Positions 1-7,712 are shown, numbered from the stretch's first letter. The stretch is 64,000 nt of DNA from CAJXSN01 sp947492235 (GCF_042492175.1 NZ_CP170453.1:1302001-1366000); one strand, 5' to 3'. Numbers and translations: made by a program. Notes: generated by a model not told the origin, from the sequence alone.

Positions 1-553
1 AGGCGCGCACCTCGGCTGCGGTCACATTCTGCCGCTGCGCATGTTCACGGGCGAAGCTGTCACGGTGGGCGGCGAGAAGGCGCAGTGCATTGGTGATATC
101 CATCGGGCGGGTCGGATCGGGGTCGCGCAGATGGCCCAGCACTTCCATCTCCAGATTGGTGTATCCTTCGAACAAGGCGGCCTGCCAGCTTTGCGCAAAG
201 GCGGGATTTTTGCTGCGCTCGCGGTAAACGGTGGAGACCGGGATATTGGCCTCCTGCGCCGCCTTCGTGATATTCGAGCTGTCGGCCAGCGCGCTCAAAA
301 ACGCGTCTTTCCAGCCGCCATTGGCCGGCACTTCGATCAGGTTCTTCTGTGCGTCGCGCGCCGCTTTGGCAGTCAGCTTGCCGTCCAGCGCATCGCGCCA
401 TGCGGTGGCAAAGGCGAGGTTCCGATTGCGCTGGGCGTAGATTGTACCGGGCGTCTTCCCGGTGGCAGTCATGGCATCGCTGACGATCCGAGTTTCGACC
501 AGCGTTTCGAGGAAGACCGGGATCCATTTGGGGCCGGGGATCGGGTCACGCAT
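1..553 (-). CDS. Putative tandem helix-turn-helix DNA-binding protein (3' end outside window)
   Basis: The frame is open from an ATG at 553 to the left window edge, so about 184 N-terminal residues are seen. Two homologous units follow each other, around residues 22-55 and 93-125. Each has an Ala-rich helix, a P-x-T-x-Y or P-V-S-T-V-Y turn, then R-x-x-N-x-A-F-A-x-x-W-x-x-A-L, which reads as a duplicated HTH of the kind seen in terminase small subunits and MerR or Nu1-like proteins. GGGAGG at 559-564 gives good spacing to the ATG at 553; another ATG at 556 sits too close. A strong promoter-like pair and a very stable hairpin precede it. I do not recognise the family, so DNA binding is inferred. 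Confidence 0.6.
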   Translation of the reverse strand, partial: MRDPIPGPKWIPVFLETLVETRIVSDAMTATGKTPGTIYAQRNRNLAFATAWRDALDGKLTAKAARDAQKNLIEVPANGGWKDAFLSALADSSNITKAAQEANIPVSTVYRERSKNPAFAQSWQAALFEGYTNLEMEVLGHLRDPDPTRPMDITNALRLLAAHRDSFAREHAQRQNVTAAEVRA

Positions 554-595
554 CATATCCTCCCGAAAATTAAGTGTGTGCGGGTGTACGAGCCG

Positions 596-650
596 GGCGG
601 ACACAAGAAAGGGCGGAAAGCCTGTGCGGCTCCGCCCTTGTGTTTCCGCC
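596..650 (-). terminator. Long leader hairpin or intrinsic terminator
   Basis: Read on the minus strand, an inner stem of GGGCGGA with TCCGCCC is extended by ACACAAG with CTTGTGT and an outer GGCGGA with TCCGCC. This gives about 20 paired bases with small bulges, and a T-rich tract after the inner stem. It lies between the promoter-like element at 698-726 and the HTH gene starting at 553. It could end a short RNA or attenuate the HTH gene. Confidence 0.6.
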
Positions 651-692
651 ATCGGGAACGTTGCCCGTTCCGACTCGGTCTATCGCGATGTT
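605..692 (-). ncRNA. Candidate small RNA or attenuated leader
   Basis: The segment between the predicted start near 691 and the terminator-like hairpin is about 85-90 nt. It contains a further hairpin (TCGGAACG with CGTTCCCGA, near 652-674) and no convincing reading frame. It resembles a stand-alone sRNA unit, promoter then RNA then terminator. It could equally be the 5' leader of the HTH gene 50 nt downstream. No known RNA family is recognised. Confidence 0.4.
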
Positions 693-697
693 CCAGT

Positions 698-726
698 TGT
701 CTAGGCCAAGAGCGTTACGATGTCAA
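698..726 (-). promoter_or_regulatory. Sigma-70 type promoter candidate
   Basis: On the minus strand a perfect TTGACA (726-721) is followed after exactly 17 bp by TAGACA (703-698). The predicted start is near 691. The only downstream items on this strand are the hairpin at 596-650 and the HTH gene. Confidence 0.55.
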
Positions 727-828
727 CAGAAAAGAACCAAATAGGTTATTACTAGGGGGGCTCCAACCGCATTGCGCGCACCAGACGCCTCGCCTAGAGG
801 CGCAGCCGAACAATGAGGGCGAGAATCG

Positions 829-1491
829 ATGCTGCGCGGTTTGTATAACTGGACAATGGAGAAGGCGGCGCACCCACACGCGGTGTGGTGGCTGGCCTTT
901 TTCTGCTTCATCGAAGCGAGCTTCTTCCCCATTCCGCCGCATCCGCTGCTGGGGCTGATGTGTCTGGCCGAGCCGAAAAAGGCGATCCGCTTCGGTCTGG
1001 TTGCGACCTTTGCTTCGGTGCTGGGCGGTCTGTTCGGCTACGGCATCGGTTATTTTCTGTTCGACGCGGTGGGCGTGCCGCTGATGGCGGCGATCGGTCT
1101 GGCGGATAGCCTGCCAGCTGCCCGCTGCACCTTCGACGAATACGGTGTGGCCGCGGTAATTATCGCCGCAGCAACGCCGGTGCCGTTCAAGCTACTGACG
1201 ATCACCGCCGGTTTTCTGGGCATGTCGCTGATACCGTTCATCCTCGCCAGCGTGGCGGGCCGCGCGCTGATCTTCCTGACGGTGGGCATCCTGTTCCGCG
1301 CCTTCGGTGCGCCGATTAAACGGATCATCGACAAATATCTCGGCACCGTCACGACTGTCTTCGTCGTGTTGGTCGTCGGAGGCATCCTCGCCATCACCCA
1401 GCTGGGCGGGGACGAGGACGAGGCCGACCCCTGCGCTGCCACGCAAAGTCCCGCTGCCGAAAGACTCACCTTGAACGGAGCGGCGCTGTAG
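829..1491 (+). CDS. YqaA/DedA-type (VTT domain) inner membrane protein
   Basis: This 220-residue protein has about five hydrophobic segments. It has the YqaA-like pattern of an N-terminal F-F-P-I-P-P-H-P re-entrant motif (about residues 32-40) and a Gly-rich G-G-L-F-G-Y-x-I-G-Y segment near residue 70. A T-P-V-P-F-K-L-L-T-I-T-A-G motif lies near residue 125, as in SNARE-associated/VTT membrane proteins. Members are membrane homeostasis proteins, some of them lipid scramblases or transporters. The C-terminal tail is acidic then Ala-rich. It converges on the small peptide gene at 1495-1626, leaving 3 bp between the stops. Its substrate cannot be inferred. Confidence 0.85.
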   Translation: MLRGLYNWTMEKAAHPHAVWWLAFFCFIEASFFPIPPHPLLGLMCLAEPKKAIRFGLVATFASVLGGLFGYGIGYFLFDAVGVPLMAAIGLADSLPAARCTFDEYGVAAVIIAAATPVPFKLLTITAGFLGMSLIPFILASVAGRALIFLTVGILFRAFGAPIKRIIDKYLGTVTTVFVVLVVGGILAITQLGGDEDEADPCAATQSPAAERLTLNGAAL

Positions 1492-1494
1492 GAC

Positions 1495-1626
1495 TCAGCC
1501 CATCATCGCATGCATTGCGGCGGGCGCCATGGCGGCCACCAGAAACAGCATCGAGACGAGGCTGAGCGCGGTACCGCCCAGGGTGGTGAGGGCGCTACGG
1601 TCGGCGGAAAGTGCGAGGGCAGTCAT
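1495..1626 (-). CDS. 43-residue single-span membrane peptide downstream of spt
   Basis: An ATG at 1626 with AGGAGA about 7 nt upstream opens a 43-codon frame ending in TGA. The product has a short polar N-terminus (residues 1-14), one hydrophobic segment (about 16-38) and a Met-rich tail. It lies 66 bp after the serine palmitoyltransferase gene on the same strand, so co-transcription is likely. Its ribosome binding site is half of a perfect 7-bp inverted repeat (1635-1655), which could block translation. No family is recognised. A role with the sphingolipid enzyme is only suggested by position. Confidence 0.5.
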   Translation of the reverse strand: MTALALSADRSALTTLGGTALSLVSMLFLVAAMAPAAMHAMMG

Positions 1627-1634
1627 GGTCGTTT

Positions 1635-1655
1635 CTCCTGTGAATGTGACAGGAG
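1635..1655 (-). promoter_or_regulatory. Hairpin sequestering the ribosome binding site of the 43-aa gene
   Basis: CTCCTGT and ACAGGAG form a perfect 7-bp inverted repeat around a 7-nt loop. On the minus strand the right arm of the hairpin contains the AGGAG of the small gene, so folding of the mRNA would hide the ribosome binding site. Confidence 0.5.
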
Positions 1656-1692
1656 TTTCGCCGGGTAAGGCGACCAGGTTACACTTGCCCCG

Positions 1693-2946
1693 TCAGATGA
1701 TCCCGGTCTTCTTGCCCGCCGCTTCGAACATGCTCAGGATCGTGCCGACTTCTTCGTCGCTATGCTCGGCGCAGAGCGAGCAGCGCAGCAGGGTCATATT
1801 GGCAGGGGTAGCCGGCGGCCGCGCCAGATTGACGTAGAGCCCTTCGGTCAGCAGCGCTTCCCACATCGCCGCGCCTTGCACCAGATCGGGCATGATCACC
1901 GCGATGATCGCGCTCTCAGGCTCGTCGGTGCCAATGGTGAAACCGAGTTCCTTCAGCCCCTTGTGCAGACGCTTGGAGTTTTCCCACAAATGCGCGCGCT
2001 TGTTGTGGCCCTCGACCTGCAGCTTGCGAATGCTCGTCGCGGCAGTGGCGACCACGCTGGGTGGCAGCGATGCGGTGAACACATAGGGCCGGCACACCAG
2101 ACGCATGATCTCGAATTTCGGGTGGTTGGAAACGCAAAAGCCGCCGACTGTACCGACGCTTTTGGAGAAGGTGCCAATGATGAAATCGACATCCTCCATC
2201 ACGCCCTGCGCCTCCACGACACCCCGGCCATTTTCGCCGATGAAGCCCATCGAATGCGCCTCGTCGACCAGAACCATCGCGCCGTGCTCTTTAGCGATGC
2301 GGACCATTTCCTTCAGCGGGGCAACATCGCCCAGCATCGAGTAGACGCCTTCCAGAATGACCAGTTTCCCCGCCCCCTCGGGAACCCGCTTCAGGCGCTT
2401 TTCCATCGCCTCGATATCGTTGTGCTTGAACGGCACTATCTCCGCATCGCCCAGCTTGCACCCGTCATAAATCGACGCATGGCTGTCGATATCGAGGATG
2501 ATGTAATCGCCCTTGCCCGCAATGGTCGAAATGATGCCGAGATTGGCAAGGTAGCCGGTGGAAAAGACCATCGCATGGTCCATCCCGTAAAAATCCTTCA
2601 GCGCGTCTTCGCATTCCTTGTGGCCCTGATAGGTTCCGTTAAGGACGCGGCTGCCAGTCGTGCCGGTGCCATAATCGCGCAGAGCCTGATTTCCCGCCTC
2701 GATCACCTGCGGGTCAAACGTCATCCCCATATAGTTATACGTGCCGAGAAGGATGGTGTCGCGCCCATTGCAGATCGCGCGGGTCGGAGAGAGCACCTTC
2801 TCCATCACCAGCGCATAGGGGTCCTGCTGTCCGGTGGAGAGCAACCCTTCCCGCATCTGGATCAAAGGATCGAACTTGCTGAACAGGTCGCTCTCGCCGC
2901 CCTTCAGGTTCTGCGGCTTTTCCGACTGGGCAATGCCTTCGCTCAT
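1693..2946 (-). CDS. spt: Serine palmitoyltransferase
   Basis: A PLP-dependent alpha-oxoamine synthase, it condenses L-serine with an acyl thioester to give 3-ketosphinganine, the first step of sphingolipid synthesis in the cytosol. The 417-residue length and residues match the soluble Sphingomonas enzyme: the PLP-binding Lys262 in G-T-F-S-K-S, Asp228 and His231 in V-D-E-A-H-S-M-G, and the stacking His156 in D-S-H-A-S. Other members of the fold (KBL, BioF, ALAS) are less likely because the gene starts 5 bp after a dedicated acyl carrier protein, the known sphingomonad arrangement. It explains the glycosphingolipid outer membrane expected of this group. Confidence 0.93.
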   Translation of the reverse strand: MSEGIAQSEKPQNLKGGESDLFSKFDPLIQMREGLLSTGQQDPYALVMEKVLSPTRAICNGRDTILLGTYNYMGMTFDPQVIEAGNQALRDYGTGTTGSRVLNGTYQGHKECEDALKDFYGMDHAMVFSTGYLANLGIISTIAGKGDYIILDIDSHASIYDGCKLGDAEIVPFKHNDIEAMEKRLKRVPEGAGKLVILEGVYSMLGDVAPLKEMVRIAKEHGAMVLVDEAHSMGFIGENGRGVVEAQGVMEDVDFIIGTFSKSVGTVGGFCVSNHPKFEIMRLVCRPYVFTASLPPSVVATAATSIRKLQVEGHNKRAHLWENSKRLHKGLKELGFTIGTDEPESAIIAVIMPDLVQGAAMWEALLTEGLYVNLARPPATPANMTLLRCSLCAEHSDEEVGTILSMFEAAGKKTGII

Positions 2947-2951
2947 CGTGA

Positions 2952-3191
2952 TCAGTCCCGCTGCTTGTGCACGGCGTCGACCAGCTGGCCGTAGGTTTCG
3001 ATTTCCGCCTGCTGGTTCATTGAGATGATGATGTCGAATTCATCTTCGATCGCGGCGACGAAATCCATCACCGTCAGGCTGTCGAATTCCAGATCGCCCT
3101 GAAAGGTCGTCTCTTCCTTGATGTCGACGCCCTTCTTGTTGAACGGCTCGATCTGAGCGCGGATGCGGGTGTCGGTGTCTGCTCGGTCCAT
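2952..3191 (-). CDS. Acyl carrier protein dedicated to sphingolipid synthesis
   Basis: This 79-residue acidic four-helix protein carries the phosphopantetheine site Asp-Ser38-Leu, here in the context E-F-D-S-L-T-V-M-D-F. It is not the canonical fatty-acid ACP, whose motif is D-S-L-D-x-V-E. It is the first gene of a two-gene unit with spt, 5 bp upstream of it, so it probably delivers the acyl chain to the serine palmitoyltransferase. The ATG at 3191 is preceded by GGACCCG, a modest ribosome binding site. Confidence 0.85.
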   Translation of the reverse strand: MDRADTDTRIRAQIEPFNKKGVDIKEETTFQGDLEFDSLTVMDFVAAIEDEFDIIISMNQQAEIETYGQLVDAVHKQRD

Positions 3192-3322
3192 GACGGGTCC
3201 TTTTTTCGGGCGGGAGATTGCCCTGCCGGTTTAGCGCAGGGCGCTAGCGTGCTTTGGGAAATGGGTAAAGCTGGGCGAATGTCCACGCCATTGACAGCGC
3301 CTTACCGTGGATTGCGTACGCC

Positions 3323-3709
3323 CTAGCCGGTGGGCGATGAAGCGGGGCTGAGCAAACGATCCACCGCCATACGGAACGGACCAATAGAAACGGGCTTGGA
3401 AAGATATTCGTTAGCGCCTGCCCCGCGAATCTGTTCCTCGTCGCCCTTCCCGGCATAGGCAGTGACTGCCAAAATGGGCACGTCTTGAAGCGCCGGGTTC
3501 TTCCGCAAAGTAAGGATCAGGTCCAGGCCGGAGATGTTCGGCAGCTGGATATCCATGATCACCAGATCGGGCGCGAACTTCAGCGCTGTGCGCAGCACTG
3601 CCTCGCCATCGGCGCAGCCTTCCACTTCGTGCCCGCCCGCCCGCAGCACGTCGCAAAACAGCTTCCGGTTGAGATCGTTGTCCTCGACAACGAGGATACG
3701 CTTTGCCAC
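3323..3709 (-). CDS. Stand-alone response regulator receiver (DivK-like)
   Basis: A 128-residue CheY-fold protein without an output domain. The acidic pocket is E9-D10, the phosphorylation site is Asp53 in V-I-M-D-I-Q-L-P, and the later Thr and Lys are in V-T-A-Y-A and Y-L-S-K-P. In alphaproteobacteria such lone receivers (DivK) control polarity and CtrA activity through DivJ, PleC and DivL. The divergent DUF3572 neighbour is a common companion of divK-like genes, and ctrA is also in this window. The exact orthology is inferred. Confidence 0.85.
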   Translation of the reverse strand: MAKRILVVEDNDLNRKLFCDVLRAGGHEVEGCADGEAVLRTALKFAPDLVIMDIQLPNISGLDLILTLRKNPALQDVPILAVTAYAGKGDEEQIRGAGANEYLSKPVSIGPFRMAVDRLLSPASSPTG

Positions 3710-3767
3710 TGATCGGCTCCTTCAAAACTTACCGTCCATTACGCGACCGCCAAGGGGTGTGACAATC

Positions 3768-4040
3768 ATGCAAAGCCCGCAAGAACCCGAAGCGCTGGCT
3801 CTGGGCGCGCTGGGTTGGCTGCTGACGGACGAAAAACGCGCAGATCGCCTGCTCTCGCTCACCGGCCTGACGCCGGATATTCTGCGGGAACGGCTGACCG
3901 ACCGGTCGGTTCAGGCTGCAGTACTGGAATTTCTGACCAATTATGAACCCGATCTTCTGGGCGCTGCCGAAGCGCTGGATGTATCGCCGGAAACCCTGAT
4001 CGACGCCCACCGCAAGCTTGGCGGCGCGATGCACAGCTAA
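3768..4040 (+). CDS. DUF3572 family protein
   Basis: This is a 90-residue helical protein of unknown function, with the family's A-L-x-A-L-G-W-L-L-x-D start and the T-G-L-x-x-x-x-L-R repeated-helix pattern. It is divergent from the lone receiver gene, with 58 bp between the starts. The ATG at 3768 gives the usual family length. An upstream extension would run into the receiver promoter and is rejected. Confidence 0.8.
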   Translation: MQSPQEPEALALGALGWLLTDEKRADRLLSLTGLTPDILRERLTDRSVQAAVLEFLTNYEPDLLGAAEALDVSPETLIDAHRKLGGAMHS

Positions 4041-4053
4041 TGAGATATCTTCG

Positions 4054-4695
4054 ATGACCTACAATCCGGATGGCCGCCCGCTCATCATTTCCGATTGCGA
4101 CGAGGTGCTGCTGTTCATGGTGGAGCCGTTCAAGCAATGGCTGGACGAAACACAGGACATTGCCTTCCATCTGGAGGGCAATGATTTTTCCAACGCGCTG
4201 CGCGACAAGGCGACTGGCGAGCCGGTGGAGCAGAAAGAAATCTGGCGCCTGCTTAACGGGTTCTTCGATACGGAAATGGGCCGTCAGGAACCGATCCCGG
4301 GCGCAGTCGAGGCGCTGACCGCCCTTATGGACCACGCCGATGTGGTGATCTTGACCAATTTGCTCGACGAGCGGCGCGAAACCCGCGCGGCCCAGTTGCA
4401 GGCGGTCGGCATCGAGGCGAAAGTCTACACCAATCAGGGTCCCAAAGGCCCCGCGATTGCCGCCATTCTGGAAGAATACAAACCCAGCCACGCCATTTTT
4501 ATCGACGATCTGGCCCAGCATCACGGTTCAGCGAAAGAAGAGGTGCCGCATGTCACCCGTCTGCATCTGTGCGGCGAGCCCAGCCTTGCCCCGCATATCA
4601 CTTGCGGCGAAAAGGCAGGCCATGCCCATGCGCGGATCGACAGCTGGGACGAAGCCTTGCCATGGATTATGAGCCGGTTGGAGGAAGCAGCATGA
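4054..4695 (+). CDS. HAD-superfamily hydrolase
   Basis: A 213-residue HAD phosphatase-like protein. Motif I is Asp14-x-Asp16 in I-S-D-C-D-E-V, motif II the Thr in V-I-L-T-N-L, and a later acidic motif is I-F-I-D-D-L. The alternative upstream ATG at 4018 is inside the DUF3572 gene, so the start at 4054 (M-T-Y-N-P-D) is preferred. Its stop overlaps the start of the RidA gene (ATGA), so the two are translationally coupled. The substrate is unknown. Confidence 0.85.
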   Translation: MTYNPDGRPLIISDCDEVLLFMVEPFKQWLDETQDIAFHLEGNDFSNALRDKATGEPVEQKEIWRLLNGFFDTEMGRQEPIPGAVEALTALMDHADVVILTNLLDERRETRAAQLQAVGIEAKVYTNQGPKGPAIAAILEEYKPSHAIFIDDLAQHHGSAKEEVPHVTRLHLCGEPSLAPHITCGEKAGHAHARIDSWDEALPWIMSRLEEAA

Positions 4696-5156
4696 ATATC
4701 GAAGCCCGCCTTGCCGAACTCGGCATTGTCCTGCCCGAAGCAGCAGCGCCGGTGGCCAGTTATCTGCCCGTCGTGGTGGAAAACGACGTCGCGTATGTGT
4801 CCGGCCAGCTGCCGTTTGTCGACGGAGAGCTGGTGACCGGGCGGCTGGGCGAAGATGTGTCGCTCGAACAGGGACAGGCTGCCGCGCGGGCCTGTGGTCT
4901 AATGATCCTTGCGCAGCTGAAAACCGCGATGATCCCGCTGGACCGGGTGAAGCGGGTGGTGAAGCTGGGCGGCTTCGTCAGCTCGACTGCCGATTTCACC
5001 GACCAGCCCAAGGTCATCAACGGGGCGTCGGATCTGATGTTCGACGTGTTCGGCAATCAGGGCCGCCATGCGCGCGCAGCGGTCGGCGTGCCGGTGCTGC
5101 CGCTGGGCGCTGCTGTCGAAGTCGATGCGGTCATTGCCCTCTACGCCGACAAATAG
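4692..5156 (+). CDS. RidA/YjgF family enamine/imine deaminase
   Basis: A 154-residue member of the RidA (YjgF/YER057c/UK114) family, of the longer two-segment type common in alphaproteobacteria. The family hallmarks V-A-Y-V-S-G-Q-L-P and the late R-x-A-V-G-V-x-x-L-P-x-G-A-x-V-E-V-D are present. RidA proteins hydrolyse reactive enamines and imines made by PLP enzymes. The start codon overlaps the HAD gene stop by ATGA, and the gene is followed 4 bp later by the phosphodiesterase gene, so the four genes from 4054 to 7049 look like one operon. Confidence 0.88.
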   Translation: MNIEARLAELGIVLPEAAAPVASYLPVVVENDVAYVSGQLPFVDGELVTGRLGEDVSLEQGQAAARACGLMILAQLKTAMIPLDRVKRVVKLGGFVSSTADFTDQPKVINGASDLMFDVFGNQGRHARAAVGVPVLPLGAAVEVDAVIALYADK

Positions 5157-5160
5157 GGCC

Positions 5161-5913
5161 TTGGCTGGCTCTGCCGACCCGGAACGGACGCGCTGGCTGG
5201 GCGAGTGGGCCTATGCTCATCGCGGCTTGCACGGCGTGGGACCGGATGGCGTGTCGCGGGTCGAGAATGCCCCTGCCGCCTTCGCTGCTGCCATTGCTGC
5301 GGGAGTGGGTATCGAATGCGATATCCAGCGCAGCGCCGATTCTGTCCCGATGGTGTTCCACGACTGGGATTTCAAACGCCTGATCGGCCGCCCGGACCGG
5401 GCCGAGGCGCTCACTGCGGCGGAATGGAAACGCTTGAGCTATCTCGAGCACGAAGATGCGCCGATCACGTTCTCCGACCTGCTCGACATGGTTGTCGGTC
5501 AGGTGCCGCTGCTGATCGAGATCAAGTCCAAGGCGGGCTATAATGTAGAGACCACCTGCCTGAAAGTCTGCGATGCGCTGGCAGGATATTCCGGCCATCA
5601 CGCTGTCATGAGCTTCGATCCCCGTGTCTCGCGCTGGCTGCGCCGCCATTCGCCCCAAACGGTACGCGGGCTGGTGATCCGCGAGGACGAGAAGGGCCAT
5701 ACGCAAAAGGCGTGGCAGCGGCGGCTCGCCCTGTGGACCGCAAAGCCCGATTTTCTGGCCTACCACATCGATGCCTTGCCCAGCGCGTGGGTCGCCGGGC
5801 TCCGTGCGCGGGGCATGCCTGTCACCACCTGGACCGTGCAAAGCGAGGACGAACGCGCGCGCGCCAAAGCGCACGCCGATGCGCCCATTTTCGAAGGTGC
5901 CGTCCCGCTATGA
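5161..5913 (+). CDS. Glycerophosphodiester phosphodiesterase
   Basis: A cytosolic GDPD (UgpQ-like) that would hydrolyse glycerophosphodiesters to glycerol-3-phosphate and an alcohol. The TIM-barrel metal and catalytic motifs are visible: A-H-R-G near the start, E-N-A-x-x-A-F, E-C-D-I-Q, F-H-D-W and E-I-K-S-K. No signal peptide is present. A TTG at 5161, 4 bp after the RidA stop, gives 250 residues. An ATG further upstream would sit inside ridA. The TTG start is the least certain point. The stop overlaps the next start by ATGA. Confidence 0.85.
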   Translation: MAGSADPERTRWLGEWAYAHRGLHGVGPDGVSRVENAPAAFAAAIAAGVGIECDIQRSADSVPMVFHDWDFKRLIGRPDRAEALTAAEWKRLSYLEHEDAPITFSDLLDMVVGQVPLLIEIKSKAGYNVETTCLKVCDALAGYSGHHAVMSFDPRVSRWLRRHSPQTVRGLVIREDEKGHTQKAWQRRLALWTAKPDFLAYHIDALPSAWVAGLRARGMPVTTWTVQSEDERARAKAHADAPIFEGAVPL

Positions 5914-7049
5914 GCGAGCTGGAGCTGTCAGCCCGCCTGCTGGGTTCGATCAATGATGTCGATGCGCGCGATTGGGATGCCCTCAACACTTCGGACAATC
6001 CGTTTGTAAGCCATGCTTTCCTGTCGGCTTGTGAAGATTCCGGTTCGGTCGGTCCGGGTACCGGCTGGCAAGCCGCGCCCATCGTTCTGGAAAGCGATAG
6101 CGGCGCTCTGCTCGGCGCGATGCCGGCCTTCCTGAAGGGCCATAGCCAGGGCGAATATGTCTTCGATCACAGCTGGGCCGATGCTTATGAGCGGGCCGGG
6201 GGAAGCTATTACCCCAAGCTGCAAATCGCCGCGCCGTTCACGCCCGCCACCGGCCCGCGCCTGCTGCTGGCCGATGATGCTTTGGCCCCGGCGCTGCTGA
6301 GCGCGGCGGCGCAGATTTGCGCCCAGAACAGCCTCTCCAGCGCCCACGCGACTTTTATCGAGCCGGAACAATTGCCGCTGTTCGAGGATAATGGCTGGCT
6401 ACTGCGCAGCGATATCCAGTTCCACTGGCACAACCGGGACTATGACAATTTCGATGGCTTTCTGGCCGATCTGGCGAGCCGCAAGCGCAAGGATTTGCGT
6501 AAAGAGCGGGCAAAGGCGCAAGCGGCAGTAGAAATCCGGCACCTGTCAGGCAGCGATATCACCGAGGCCGACTGGGACGCGTTCTGGGTGTTTTATCAAG
6601 ACACAGGCGCGCGCAAATGGGGTACGCCCTATCTGACGCGCGAAGCCTTCACGCTGATGAGCGAGCGGATGCCGGACAAGCTGCTCCTGATCATGGGATA
6701 CCGCGACGGCGTGCCGATTGCAGGCGCGCTCAACGTCATCGGGCGCGATGCGCTGTATGGCCGGTATTGGGGGTGCACGGAAACGGTCCCGTTCCTGCAT
6801 TTCGAGATTTGCTATTATCAGGCCATCGACGCGGCGATAGCGCGCGGTCTGGCGCGCGTGGAAGCGGGCGCGCAGGGCGGGCACAAGCTGGCCCGGGGAT
6901 ATGCTCCGGTGGAGACCTGGTCGGCCCACTGGATGGTCGATGCCGGCTTCCGCGAGGCGGTGGCCGATTTTCTGGAGCGCGAGCGGCAAGGCGTCGCGAC
7001 CGACAAGATATATTTGAACCGCAGGACGCCCTTCAGGAAAGGCGACTGA
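5910..7049 (+). CDS. GNAT-fold acyltransferase, peptidogalycan/DUF482 family
   Basis: A 379-residue protein of the COG3146 type, with the double-GNAT fold related to FemX and MprF-like aminoacyl or acyl transferases. Recognisable pieces are N-P-F-V-S-H-A-F-L near the start, the S-R-K-R-K-D-L-R-K-E-R basic helix near residue 190 and G-R-Y-W-G-C in the second half. H-K-L-A-R-G-Y-x-P-V-x-T-x-S-A-H-W lies near the end. Its substrate is not established in the family. It ends the 4054-7049 unit. Confidence 0.85.
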   Translation: MSELELSARLLGSINDVDARDWDALNTSDNPFVSHAFLSACEDSGSVGPGTGWQAAPIVLESDSGALLGAMPAFLKGHSQGEYVFDHSWADAYERAGGSYYPKLQIAAPFTPATGPRLLLADDALAPALLSAAAQICAQNSLSSAHATFIEPEQLPLFEDNGWLLRSDIQFHWHNRDYDNFDGFLADLASRKRKDLRKERAKAQAAVEIRHLSGSDITEADWDAFWVFYQDTGARKWGTPYLTREAFTLMSERMPDKLLLIMGYRDGVPIAGALNVIGRDALYGRYWGCTETVPFLHFEICYYQAIDAAIARGLARVEAGAQGGHKLARGYAPVETWSAHWMVDAGFREAVADFLERERQGVATDKIYLNRRTPFRKGD

Positions 7050-7056
7050 CGAGGGT

Positions 7057-7380
7057 TCAGGCGGCTCGGCGTTCGGCGCTCAGCCATTCGCGGGCCTGAC
7101 GCTGGGCCTCGGCAATTTCGCGGGCGGTCATTTCTTCTGCGATATCCGCGCGGCACCAGCCGGCTTCTTCGTGGCCTTTGGATGCGGCCAGATTGAACCA
7201 CTTGTGCGCTTCAACCAGATCGCAAGGGCAATCATGGCTGCCGGTCGAATACATCACGCCCAGATTATACAATGCGGCGAGATCGCCAGCTGCTGCTTCG
7301 GCCAGACTGCGCGCGACGGCCAGATTTGGCGCGTTCTCGGAAGTGGCGTTTTGAGCGCTTTCGATTGTGGTAAATTGCAT
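7057..7380 (-). CDS. Small Sel1-like repeat protein
   Basis: This 107-residue protein carries one and a half Sel1/TPR-like repeats, seen as A-L-Y-N-L-G-V-M-Y-S-T-G followed by A-H-K-W-F-N-L-A-A-S-K-G-H-E-E-A. There is no signal peptide, so it is probably a cytosolic protein-interaction module. It converges on the acyltransferase gene with a 7-bp gap and is divergent from dksA across a 332-bp spacer. The partner is unknown. Confidence 0.8.
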   Translation of the reverse strand: MQFTTIESAQNATSENAPNLAVARSLAEAAAGDLAALYNLGVMYSTGSHDCPCDLVEAHKWFNLAASKGHEEAGWCRADIAEEMTAREIAEAQRQAREWLSAERRAA

Positions 7381-7712
7381 GTCCCGAATTCCCTGTTGTT
7401 GTGGCGGACTTTCTAGCGTGTCCGGCCAGCAGGGTTCTTACCGATCATAGTCAACAAATGGTTAACGGTGTAAAACGATGTAACGTTCTCGCCCCGCTTT
7501 CCAGCCAGGAATTTGGTCTCTTTCTGCATCCGTTCGGCAACGCTTAATCCGTGATTTGCAAGGGGGCGCACAAATGGAACAAACGCCGCTTGCGGGACAT
7601 TGGGGCCATACGTATAGGGCGCGCATCGAAGGCTGCCGGACAGAGCCGGAATACCGGACGGCAGCTTTACGAACGGGTCTCGCGCGCAAGGGGTTTATTT
7701 CGAGAGGACGCC
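7381..7712. other. 332-bp divergent spacer upstream of dksA
   Basis: The spacer separates the Sel1-like gene from dksA and holds no credible gene. It contains a CtrA-like site (TCAA-N7-TTAA at 7451-7465). A hairpin (CTGCCG with CGGCAG, 7629-7668) followed by TTT lies about 45 bp before the dksA start and could act as a leader attenuator. Confidence 0.5.
7451..7465 (+). promoter_or_regulatory. CtrA-like box
   Basis: TCAA-N7-TTAA matches seven of eight bases of the CtrA consensus TTAA-N7-TTAA. It lies in the spacer between dksA and the Sel1-like gene. Confidence 0.35.
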
